A DNA stretch of 64,000 bases from Streptomyces lavendofoliae (GTDB lineage Bacteria; Actinomycetota; Actinomycetes; Streptomycetales; Streptomycetaceae), in assembly GCF_014649735.1 (NCBI RefSeq), contig NZ_BMTP01000003.1:186001-250000 (forward strand). The letters run 5' to 3'. The notes beneath the pieces are model-generated. The model was not told the DNA's origin. It worked only from the letters and a program-made list of their open reading frames with translations, and did not search any database. This document shows positions 27,077 to 34,915 of this stretch, one piece after another. The translations under genes and the position numbers were made by a program. Within the stretch, counting starts at the first letter, position 1. Each line of letters begins with the position of its first letter.

Positions 27077-28101
27077 TGACGACCGTGGCCAACGCGGCGG
27101 CGAAGCCCGCCACCAAGCCCGCCACCATGGCCCAGGCGCTCCAGCGCGCCATGCGCGACGCGATGGCCGAGGACCCGTCCGTCCACGTCATGGGAGAGGA
27201 CGTCGGCACGCTCGGCGGCGTCTTCCGGGTCACCGACGGGCTCGCCAAGGAGTTCGGCGAGGACCGCTGCACGGACACCCCGCTCGCCGAGGCGGGCATC
27301 CTCGGCACGGCCGTCGGCATGGCGATGTACGGGCTGCGCCCGGTCGTCGAGATGCAGTTCGACGCCTTCGCCTACCCGGCGTTCGAGCAGTTGCTCAGCC
27401 ACGTGGCGAAGATGCGGAACCGGACCCGCGGCGCCATGCCGCTGCCGATCGTCGTACGCGTTCCGTACGGGGGCGGGATCGGCGGCGTCGAGCACCACAG
27501 CGACTCGTCCGAGGCGTACTACATGGCGACTCCGGGGCTCCATGTCGTCACGCCCGCGACGGTCGCCGACGCCTACGGTCTGCTCCGCGCGGCGATCGCC
27601 TCCGACGACCCCGTGGTCTTCCTGGAGCCGAAACGGCTGTACTGGTCGAAGGCCCAGTGGTCGCCGGACGCGCCCGACCCGGTCGAGCCGATAGGACGCG
27701 CGGTGGTCCGGCGGACGGGCCGCAGCGCCACCCTCGTCACGTACGGGCCGTCCCTGCCGGTGTGCATGGAGGCCGCCGAGGCCGCGCGGGCGGAGGGCTG
27801 GGACCTGGAGGTCGTGGACCTGCGGTCGCTGGTGCCGTTCGACGACGAGACGGTCTGCGCGTCGGTGCGGCGCACCGGGCGGGCGGTCGTCGTCCACGAG
27901 TCGACCGGTTTCGGCGGGCCGGGCGGGGAGATCGCCGCCCGGGTCACGGAGCGGTGCTTCCACCACCTGGAGGCGCCGGTGCTGCGGGTGGCCGGCTTCG
28001 ACATCCCGTACCCGCCGCCGATGCTGGAGCGGCACCACCTGCCGGGCGTGGACCGGATCCTGGACGCCGTGGCGCGACTGCAGTGGGAGGCACAGAGCTG
28101 A
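27076..28101 (+). CDS. bkdB: Branched-chain 2-oxo acid dehydrogenase E1 beta (set 1)
   Basis: A 341-residue transketolase-like subunit with HVMGEDVGTLGGVFRVTDGL, EAGILGTAVGMAMYGLRPVVE and RVPYGGGIGGVEHHS. It completes the E1 active site with bkdA. The ATG at 27076 shares one base with the bkdA stop (TGATG); a GTG one codon earlier is equally possible. Its stop overlaps the bkdC ATG in the same way, so the three subunits are translationally coupled. Confidence 0.93.
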   Translation: MTTVANAAAKPATKPATMAQALQRAMRDAMAEDPSVHVMGEDVGTLGGVFRVTDGLAKEFGEDRCTDTPLAEAGILGTAVGMAMYGLRPVVEMQFDAFAYPAFEQLLSHVAKMRNRTRGAMPLPIVVRVPYGGGIGGVEHHSDSSEAYYMATPGLHVVTPATVADAYGLLRAAIASDDPVVFLEPKRLYWSKAQWSPDAPDPVEPIGRAVVRRTGRSATLVTYGPSLPVCMEAAEAARAEGWDLEVVDLRSLVPFDDETVCASVRRTGRAVVVHESTGFGGPGGEIAARVTERCFHHLEAPVLRVAGFDIPYPPPMLERHHLPGVDRILDAVARLQWEAQS

Positions 28102-29528
28102 TGGCCCAGGTGCTGGAGTTCAAGCTGCCGGACCTCGGTGAGGGCCTCACCGAGGCGGAGATCGTGCGCTGGCTGGTGGACGTCGGGGACGTCGTCGCCA
28201 TCGACCAGCCGGTCGTCGAGGTCGAGACGGCCAAGGCGATGGTCGAGGTGCCGTGCCCCTACGGGGGCGTGGTCACCGCGCGGTTCGGCGAGGAGGGCAC
28301 GGAACTGCCCGTGGGCTCGCCCCTGCTGACGGTGGCGGTGGGCGCGACCTCGTCCGCCACCGCGACGGCGTCGCTCGACGGGGCCGGGACCGGCGGGGCC
28401 GGGTCGCTCAACGGGTCGGCGTCGTCGGGCGGGTCCGGCTCCTCCCACGCGGAGGGCTCGGCCGCGGAGGGCTCGGGCAATGTGCTCGTCGGGTACGGCA
28501 CCGCCGCCCCGGCGGCACGGAGGCGCCGCGTCCGGCGGGACACGACCGGCCCGGCGGGACCGCCGGCGCCGGCTCCCGCGCCGGCGGCCCCGGAGACGGT
28601 CGCCGCGGCACCGGCGGTGGCGCCGGAGCCCCCCGCGCCGTACGACGGGCCGGTTCCGGTGATCTCCCCGCTCGTGCGGAGACTGGCCCGGGAGAAGGGC
28701 GTCGACCTGCGTCTGCTGCGCGGCTCCGGGCCCGACGGCCTGATCCTGCGGGCGGACGTGGAGCGTGCCGTGGCCGCTCCGGCGGCCCAGGACGTTCCCG
28801 TGACCGCGACCGCGCCCGCCGACGCGGTGCCTGCGGGATCCGGCGAGCGGGTGCCGCTGCGCGGTGTTCGCGGCGCGGTCGCCGACAAGCTGTCCCGCAG
28901 CCGGACCGAGATCCCGGACGCCACGTGCTGGGTCGACGCCGACGCCACCGAGCTGATGGCCGCGCGTACCGCGATGAACGCCGCCGGGGGGCCGAAGATC
29001 TCCTTGCTGGCGCTCCTCGCGCGGATCTGCGTCGCCGCGCTCGCCCGGTATCCCGAGCTGAACTCCAGGGTCGACATGGCCGCGCGGGAGATCGTGCGCC
29101 TGCCCGAGGTGCACCTGGGTTTCGCGGCGCAGACCGACCGGGGGCTGGTGGTGCCCGTCGTCAGGGACGCGCATCACCGCACGGCGGAGTCCCTGACGGC
29201 GGAGTTCACCCGCCTCACGGAGGCCGGCAGGGCCGGGACGCTCACGCCCGCCGACCTCACGGGTGGCACGTTCACGCTGAACAACTACGGCGTGTTCGGG
29301 GTCGACGGCTCGACGCCGATCATCAACCACCCGGAGGCGGCGATGCTGGGTGTCGGCCGGATCGTCCCCAAGCCCTGGGTGCACGAGGACCGGCTCGCGG
29401 TCCGGCAGGTCGTCCAGCTGTCCCTCACCTTCGACCACCGGGTGTGCGACGGGGGTACGGCGGGCGGCTTCCTGCGCTACGTGGCGGACTGCGTGGAGCA
29501 GCCGGCGGTGCTGCTGCGCACGCTGTGA
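28101..29528 (+). CDS. bkdC: Dihydrolipoyl acyltransferase E2 (set 1)
   Basis: A 475-residue E2 core. One N-terminal lipoyl domain (about 3-77) has the lipoylated Lys in ETAKAMVEV. A long Ala/Pro/Gly-rich linker follows, then the peripheral subunit-binding domain (SPLVRRLAREKGVDLRLLRG) and the catalytic domain ending in FDHRVCDGG with the HxxxDG motif. The linker contains GSG-rich low-complexity sequence. No E3 gene is present in the operon, so lipoamide dehydrogenase must come from elsewhere. The region 29529-29739 holds repeated GTGAC/CCTGAC words and no gene. Confidence 0.93.
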   Translation: MAQVLEFKLPDLGEGLTEAEIVRWLVDVGDVVAIDQPVVEVETAKAMVEVPCPYGGVVTARFGEEGTELPVGSPLLTVAVGATSSATATASLDGAGTGGAGSLNGSASSGGSGSSHAEGSAAEGSGNVLVGYGTAAPAARRRRVRRDTTGPAGPPAPAPAPAAPETVAAAPAVAPEPPAPYDGPVPVISPLVRRLAREKGVDLRLLRGSGPDGLILRADVERAVAAPAAQDVPVTATAPADAVPAGSGERVPLRGVRGAVADKLSRSRTEIPDATCWVDADATELMAARTAMNAAGGPKISLLALLARICVAALARYPELNSRVDMAAREIVRLPEVHLGFAAQTDRGLVVPVVRDAHHRTAESLTAEFTRLTEAGRAGTLTPADLTGGTFTLNNYGVFGVDGSTPIINHPEAAMLGVGRIVPKPWVHEDRLAVRQVVQLSLTFDHRVCDGGTAGGFLRYVADCVEQPAVLLRTL

Positions 29529-29739
29529 CACCCGCGACCTCGCCACCCGTGGCCGCGCGGTCCGGTGACGTCCCGACCGCGTGACGTCCTGACCTCGTCG
29601 CCTCGTGACCTGGTGACACGGTGACCGCCTGAGGGCGCGGGGGCCGTCCGTTCCCGACCCGGGGGCCGCCCGTCCCCGGTCCGGCGGGCCCGGCGGCCCC
29701 GGCGGCCGGTGGAGGAGCGGCACTGGGGATACTGGTGCC

Positions 29740-30729
29740 GTGACCCCATTTGACGTCGTCGTGCTCGCCGGGGGTGCCGCCAGGCGGCTCGGCGGCGTGG
29801 ACAAGCCGGGCGTGAGTGTCGGCGGGAGGACCCTGCTCGACCGTGTGCTGGGGGCCTGCCGCGGGGCCGGGCGCACCGTTGTCGTGGGCGGGCGTCGCGC
29901 CACCGTGCGCCCCGTGGTGTGGGCGCGGGAAGAGCCGCCGGGCAGCGGGCCGCTCGCCGCGCTGGCGGCGGGTGTGCGGCACGTCGAGGCCGACACCGTC
30001 GTCGTCCTGAGCGGCGACCTGCCCTTCCTCCAGGACGGTGGCGTACGGCAGTTGGCCGGCGCGCTGGCGGACGGGGACGCGGAGGGCGTCCTGTCCGTGG
30101 ACCCCGACGGGCGGGACCAGCCGCTCGTCGCCGCGTACCGCACCGAGCCGCTGCGCCGCGAACTCGCCCTCCTCGCCACGGAACACGGGAATCTGACCGG
30201 ACTGCCGCTGCGGCTGCTGGTGCGGGAGCTGCGGCTCCTGCGGATCCCCTCCGCGCCCCTCGCCTCCTTCGACTGCGACACCTGGGAGGACATCGCCACG
30301 GCACGGGCCGCGATCAGGGAGCATGGGAACGTGCTGGACGAATGGATCACCGCAGTCAAGGACGAGCTCGGCATCGACCTGGACGTCGACACCGGCGTCC
30401 TGCTCGACCTCGCCCGGGACGCCGCGCACGGCGTCGCCCGGCCCGCCGCGCCGCTCACCACCTTCCTGGTCGGTTACGCGGCCGCCACGGCGGCCGGGAA
30501 CGGCCCCGAAGCCGTCTCGCAGGCGGTGGCCGACGCCGCGCGCAGGGCGTCGGCGCTCGCCGGCCGCTGGGCGGCCGAGGCCGACGGCGCCACCGGCCGG
30601 GCAGCCGGCAGCGACGTCCCCGGCGACGGCGACACCGGCCCCGGCAACGGCACCGGCCCCGGCCCCGGCAATGGCCCCGGTGACGGCCCCGGCGACGGCG
30701 ACACCGGCGGCGGGACCGGCCGGAGATGA
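29740..30729 (+). CDS. MobA-like molybdenum cofactor guanylyltransferase fused to DUF6457
   Basis: A 329-residue two-domain protein. Residues 1-200 form an NTP-transferase domain with LAGGAARRLGGVDKPG (the LAGGxSxRMGxDK motif of MobA, altered at one position) and the metal Asp in SGDLPFL. Residues about 205-285 are a DUF6457 domain (VLDEWITAVKDELGIDLDV, ARPAAPLTTFLVGYAA), often a separate small protein. A Gly/Asp/Thr/Pro-rich tail ends the protein. MobA attaches GMP to molybdopterin. Its stop overlaps moeA by 4 nt, which supports a cofactor role. GTG start at 29740. Confidence 0.85.
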   Translation: MTPFDVVVLAGGAARRLGGVDKPGVSVGGRTLLDRVLGACRGAGRTVVVGGRRATVRPVVWAREEPPGSGPLAALAAGVRHVEADTVVVLSGDLPFLQDGGVRQLAGALADGDAEGVLSVDPDGRDQPLVAAYRTEPLRRELALLATEHGNLTGLPLRLLVRELRLLRIPSAPLASFDCDTWEDIATARAAIREHGNVLDEWITAVKDELGIDLDVDTGVLLDLARDAAHGVARPAAPLTTFLVGYAAATAAGNGPEAVSQAVADAARRASALAGRWAAEADGATGRAAGSDVPGDGDTGPGNGTGPGPGNGPGDGPGDGDTGGGTGRR

Positions 30730-32039
30730 ACGACCCGGAAGTCGACGGTGTCGACGAGGCGCTCGCCCTGCTCGGGCCGCGGCAGGCCCGGAAACCGGAG
30801 CGGCACCGCGCGACGCCCTGGGCCGAGGCCCGTTCCGTCGCCGCCCGCCTCGGCGCCGCCGGCCCCCACCGGACACGACAGGTCGCACTCGACCGGGCAC
30901 TGGGCGGCGTCCTCGCCCAGCCGCTGACCGCGCTCACCGACCTGCCGTCGTTCGACACCTCGGCCATGGACGGGTGGGCCGTCGCCGGCCCGGGGCCCTG
31001 GCGCGTCCGTGAAGGCGACTCCGTCCTGGCCGGGCACGGGCGGACGCCGCCGCTGCCCGACGGCGAGGCGGTACGGATCGCCACCGGCGCCCGCGTGCCG
31101 CCCGGCGCCACCGCCGTCATCCGCAGCGAGCACTCCCGTGCGGACGCCGTCGGCCACCTGCATGCCCAGCGTGCCGTGACACACGGGCAGGACATCCGGC
31201 CACGCGGTCAGGAGTGCCGCTCCGGCGACCAGCTGCTGCCCGCCTCGACGCCCGTCACCCCGGCCGTCCTCGGCCTGGCCGCCGCCGCCGGGTACGACGA
31301 GCTGCCCGTCGTCGAACGCCCACGCGTCGCCGTCCTCGTACTCGGCGACGAACTGCTCACGGCCGGCCTCCCGCACGAAGGGCTTATCCGCGACGCCCTC
31401 GGCCCCATGCTCGCCCCCTGGCTGCGCGCGCTCGGCGCGGACGTGACCGTGACCCGGCGGATCGGGGACGATGCCGAAGCGCTGTACGCGGCGGTGAGCG
31501 GGTCCGGCGCGGACGTGGTGATCACCACGGGAGGCACCGCCGCGGGGCCCGTCGACCATGTGCACCCCGTCCTCCGCGAGGCGGGCGCCGAGCTGCTGGT
31601 CGACGGGGTGAAGGTCCGCCCGGGCCATCCGATGCTGCTCGCCCGGCTCGCCCCGTCCCAGTACCTGGTGGGGCTGCCCGGCAACCCGCTCGCGGCCGTC
31701 TCGGGCCTGCTCACACTCGCCGAGCCGCTGCTCCGCGGCCTCGCGGGCCGCCGGGCCCCCGAGGCGAACCGGGCGGCCCTCCGTGACGAGGTGCAGGGCC
31801 ACCCCCACGACACCCGGCTCGTGCCGGTCGGCCGCGCCACCGGACGCGGCGCCCAGGGACGGGCGACGGCGCCGGAGCCCGCGCTCGTCGTGCCGCTGCA
31901 CTACAACGGGCCGGCGATGCTGCGCGGGATCGCGGCGGCGGACGGGCTCGCGGTCGTCCCGCCGGGCGGGGCCGGCGCCGGTGACGTACTGGAGATCCTC
32001 GCCCTGCCATGGGCGGCCACCGAGAGGTGTTTCACGTGA
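30726..32039 (+). CDS. moeA: Molybdopterin molybdenumtransferase MoeA
   Basis: A 437-residue enzyme that inserts molybdate into adenylated molybdopterin. Family segments are FDTSAMDGWAV, IATGARVPPGATAVI, the MogA-like ITTGGTAAGPVDHVHPVL and GLPGNPLAAVSGLLTLAEP. It overlaps the MobA-type gene by 4 nt at the start. The last codons and stop lie inside a parS site that also contains the start of the channel gene. Confidence 0.92.
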   Translation: MNDPEVDGVDEALALLGPRQARKPERHRATPWAEARSVAARLGAAGPHRTRQVALDRALGGVLAQPLTALTDLPSFDTSAMDGWAVAGPGPWRVREGDSVLAGHGRTPPLPDGEAVRIATGARVPPGATAVIRSEHSRADAVGHLHAQRAVTHGQDIRPRGQECRSGDQLLPASTPVTPAVLGLAAAAGYDELPVVERPRVAVLVLGDELLTAGLPHEGLIRDALGPMLAPWLRALGADVTVTRRIGDDAEALYAAVSGSGADVVITTGGTAAGPVDHVHPVLREAGAELLVDGVKVRPGHPMLLARLAPSQYLVGLPGNPLAAVSGLLTLAEPLLRGLAGRRAPEANRAALRDEVQGHPHDTRLVPVGRATGRGAQGRATAPEPALVVPLHYNGPAMLRGIAAADGLAVVPPGGAGAGDVLEILALPWAATERCFT

Positions 32040-32042
32040 AAC
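32029..32042. promoter_or_regulatory. parS site (ParB binding), consensus
   Basis: GTTTCACGTGAAAC, the perfect 14-bp palindrome used by ParB in Streptomyces and most bacteria. It overlaps the moeA stop (TGA 32037-32039) and the GTG start of the channel gene (32036). Consensus parS sites in Streptomyces cluster around oriC, so this places the window in the origin-proximal region. Confidence 0.92.
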
Positions 32043-33118
32043 TTCCCGGCCAGGACGCGATGGCCCGCGGCGCGGAGGAACACCTCGTCGGCGGTCAGAT
32101 CAGGCTGCCGAACCCCATCCTCCAGCGGCCCCTGCGGCAGGTCGGCGCACGCCTGCTGATGGCTCTGTGCGTCCTCCTCATGACCGTCCTGATCGTCTAC
32201 ATCGATCGTGGCGGTTACCACGACAACGCCGACGAGACCGTCGACATGCTCGACGCCGTCTACTACGCCACCGTGACCCTGTCGACCACGGGTTACGGCG
32301 ACATCGTCCCGCACAGCGACAGCGCCCGCCTGGTGAACGTGCTGCTGGTGACGCCGCTGCGTGTGCTGTTCCTGATCATCCTGGTCGGTACCACTCTCGA
32401 GGTCCTCACCCAACGGACCCGTGAGGAGTGGCGGCTCAACCGCTGGAGGTCCACCTTGCGCGACCACACCGTCATCATCGGCTTCGGCACCAAGGGCCGG
32501 TCGGCGATCCAGACGCTGTGCGCCACCGGCCTGAAGAAGGAACAGATCGTCATCGTCGACCCGAGCAGCAAGGTCGTCGAGACGGCCAACGCGGACGGAT
32601 TCACCGGCGTGATCGGCGACGCCACCCGCAGCGATGTGCTGCTGCGCGCCGAGGTGCAGCGCGCCCGGCAGATCGTCATCGCGACCCAGCGCGACGACAC
32701 CGCCGTGCTGGTCACCCTCACCGCCCGCCAGCTCAACCGCGGCGCCAAGATCGTCGCGGCGGTCCGGGAGGAGGAGAACGCGCCGCTGCTGCGCCAGTCC
32801 GGCGCGGACGCCGTGATCACCAGCGCCAGCGCGGCCGGCCGGCTGCTGGGCCTGTCCGTGCTGAGCCCCAGCGCGGGCACGGTCATGGAGGACCTCATCC
32901 AGCAGGGCAGCGGCCTCGACCTGGTCGAACGGCCGGTCATAAAGGCCGAGGTGGGCAAGAGCGTGCGGGAGACGGACGACCTGGTGATCAGTGTCCTGCG
33001 GGGCCACCGGCTGCTCGGTTACGACGACCCGGCGGCGAGTCCGCTACAGCTGACGGACCGGCTGATCACGATCGTACGGGCCCGGAGCGGTCCGCCGTCG
33101 AGGACGCCTCAGGAGTAG
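32036..33118 (+). CDS. Two-TM potassium channel with RCK (TrkA-N) domain
   Basis: A 360-residue channel subunit. Membrane helices at about 39-56 and 99-119 flank a pore loop with the selectivity filter TTGYGD (84-89). A cytoplasmic RCK domain begins near residue 143 with the Rossmann motif GFGTKG and a TrkA-C-like end. Such tetramers conduct K+ and are gated by ligands bound to the RCK domain. An ATG at 32009 would also be in frame, but GAGAGG (32022-32027) lies 8 bp before the GTG at 32036, which overlaps the moeA stop as GTGA, so this start was chosen. Both signals lie in or beside parS. Confidence 0.88.
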   Translation: MKLPGQDAMARGAEEHLVGGQIRLPNPILQRPLRQVGARLLMALCVLLMTVLIVYIDRGGYHDNADETVDMLDAVYYATVTLSTTGYGDIVPHSDSARLVNVLLVTPLRVLFLIILVGTTLEVLTQRTREEWRLNRWRSTLRDHTVIIGFGTKGRSAIQTLCATGLKKEQIVIVDPSSKVVETANADGFTGVIGDATRSDVLLRAEVQRARQIVIATQRDDTAVLVTLTARQLNRGAKIVAAVREEENAPLLRQSGADAVITSASAAGRLLGLSVLSPSAGTVMEDLIQQGSGLDLVERPVIKAEVGKSVRETDDLVISVLRGHRLLGYDDPAASPLQLTDRLITIVRARSGPPSRTPQE

Positions 33119-33128
33119 CCTCGCGCCC

Positions 33129-34115
33129 ATGCATGCGATCACGATTCCCGAACCCGGTGGTCCCGAGGCTCTCGTGTGGGCCGAGGTGCCCGATCCCGTG
33201 CCCGGTGAGGGCGAAGTCCTCGTCGAGGTGGTGGCCGGCGCGGTCAACCGTGCCGACCTCCTGCAACGGCAGGGCTTCTACAACCCTCCGCCCGGCGCCT
33301 CTCCGTACCCGGGCCTCGAATGCTCCGGCCGTATCGCGGCCATCGGCCCCGGAGTGGCCGGATGGTCCGTCGGCGACGAGGTGTGCGCCCTCCTGGCTGG
33401 CGGCGGCTACGCCGAGAAGGTCGCCGTCCCGGCGGGGCAGGTGCTGCCCGTACCGGAGGGCGTGGATCTGGTGACGGCGGCGGCGCTGCCCGAGGTCACG
33501 GCCACCGTCTGGTCGAACGTCTTCATGGTGGCGCACCTGCGGCCCGGTGAGACGCTGCTGGTGCACGGAGGCGCGAGCGGCATCGGCACGATGGCCATTC
33601 AGCTCGCCAAGGCGGTGGGCGCACGGGTCGCGGTGACCGCGGGCGGCCCGGAGAAGCTGGCGCGCTGCGCCGAGCTGGGCGCCGACATCCTGATCGACTA
33701 CCGCGAGCAGGACTTCGTCGAGGAGATCCACAAGGCGACGGACGGGGCCGGCGCGGACGTCATCCTGGACATCATGGGCGCCAAGTACCTGGAGCGGAAC
33801 GTGAAGGCGCTCGCCGTGAACGGGCGTCTCGCGGTGATCGGCCTCCAGGGCGGCCGGAAGGCCGAACTCGACCTCGGCGCCCTGCTGGACAAGCGTGCGG
33901 CGGTGACGGCGACCTCGCTGCGCAAGCGGCCTCTGGAGGAGAAGGCCGCCATCATCGCGGCGGTCCGCGAGCACGTGTGGCCGCTGGTCGGAGCGGGGAC
34001 CGTCCGCCCGGTGGTCGACCGCATCTGCCCCATGGCGGAAGCGCCGGAGGCCCACCGCACGGTGGAGGCGAGCAGCCACGTGGGCAAGGTGCTGCTGGTC
34101 ACGCCGTCCGCCTGA
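33129..34115 (+). CDS. NAD(P)H:quinone oxidoreductase, zinc-free MDR family
   Basis: A 328-residue medium-chain reductase of the QOR/PIG3 type. It shows the N-terminal GroES-like domain (AVNRADLLQRQGFYNPPPGA), the catalytic-site region CSGRIAAIGPG and the NADPH-binding GGASGIGTMAIQLAKAVGA. Zinc-ligand cysteines are absent, as in quinone reductases. The gene follows the channel gene by 10 bp and ends before a strong terminator, so it may be the last gene of the transcript from 29740. Natural substrate unknown. Confidence 0.9.
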   Translation: MHAITIPEPGGPEALVWAEVPDPVPGEGEVLVEVVAGAVNRADLLQRQGFYNPPPGASPYPGLECSGRIAAIGPGVAGWSVGDEVCALLAGGGYAEKVAVPAGQVLPVPEGVDLVTAAALPEVTATVWSNVFMVAHLRPGETLLVHGGASGIGTMAIQLAKAVGARVAVTAGGPEKLARCAELGADILIDYREQDFVEEIHKATDGAGADVILDIMGAKYLERNVKALAVNGRLAVIGLQGGRKAELDLGALLDKRAAVTATSLRKRPLEEKAAIIAAVREHVWPLVGAGTVRPVVDRICPMAEAPEAHRTVEASSHVGKVLLVTPSA

Positions 34116-34157
34116 CGACGGCCCGGTCGCTCCGTCGCCGGCGGCGGCCCGACGACG

Positions 34158-34196
34158 CCCGGGGCCCGGCGCACACGCGGTGCGCCGGGCCCCGGG
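34158..34196. terminator. Strong hairpin between quinone reductase and bpa
   Basis: Perfect 16-bp stem (34158-34173 with 34181-34196) with a 7-nt loop, between convergent genes ending at 34115 and 34274. Confidence 0.88.
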
Positions 34197-34273
34197 AGGT
34201 CGGCCTGAGGTACGGCCGGCGGCTACAGGTGCGTACGACCGGCGGTCACCGTCCGGCCGACCGCTACGGACGG

Positions 34274-34816
34274 TTACAGGTACGGGCCGGAACGAATGGC
34301 GCCGTGGCCGCCGTTGTCGTCGTCATCGGTCGGGGCGCCCGGCGGCAGCGCCCGGCGCATCTGCTCCAGCTGGGCGCGGGCCGCCATCTGCTGGGCGAAC
34401 AGCGCCGTCTGGATGCCGTGGAACAGGCCCTCCAGCCAGCCCACCAACTGGGCCTGAGCGATGCGCAGTTCCGCCTCGGAGGGGATCGCCTCGTCCGTGA
34501 ACGGCAGCGAGAGACGCTCGAGTTCCGCCACCAGCTCGGGGGCCAGACCGTCCTCCAGCTCCTTCACCGAACTGGCGTGGATCTCCTTCAGGCGGACCCG
34601 GCTGGCCTCGTCGAGAGGTGCCGCTCGGACTTCTTCCAGAAGCTGCTTGATCATGCTGCCGATGCGCATGACCTTCGCGGGCTGTTCGACCATTTCCGTC
34701 ACCGGGACCTCGCGCGACTCGTCGTCACCGTCACCGCCGCCGAGCGCCAATCCGTCCTGTCCTACGACCAGGATCTGCGGGTTCTCGTGCGACCGTTCAT
34801 TCCTCGGCATCTCCAT
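34274..34816 (-). CDS. bpa: Bacterial proteasome activator (Bpa/PafE family, DUF2587)
   Basis: A 180-residue helical protein of the DUF2587 family, with MRIGSMIKQLLEEVRAAPLD, LAPELVAELERLSLPF and AQLVGWLEGLFHGIQTALFAQQM. It ends in GPYL, which resembles the C-terminal GQYL of mycobacterial Bpa that docks into and opens the 20S proteasome for ATP-independent degradation (family knowledge). The N-terminal 35 residues are charged and probably flexible. Several in-frame ATGs exist; MEMPRNERS at 34816 is the most family-like, with 34825 as an alternative. Confidence 0.88.
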   Translation of the reverse strand: MEMPRNERSHENPQILVVGQDGLALGGGDGDDESREVPVTEMVEQPAKVMRIGSMIKQLLEEVRAAPLDEASRVRLKEIHASSVKELEDGLAPELVAELERLSLPFTDEAIPSEAELRIAQAQLVGWLEGLFHGIQTALFAQQMAARAQLEQMRRALPPGAPTDDDDNGGHGAIRSGPYL

Positions 34817-34915
34817 GCCAGCCATTCTCTCGCACGGGTGCGTCATCACACGGTGTGCCCCCGTACGAGGGTGATCCACCCTCGTACGGGGGCACAACCG
34901 CCCGGACGGCGTCCG

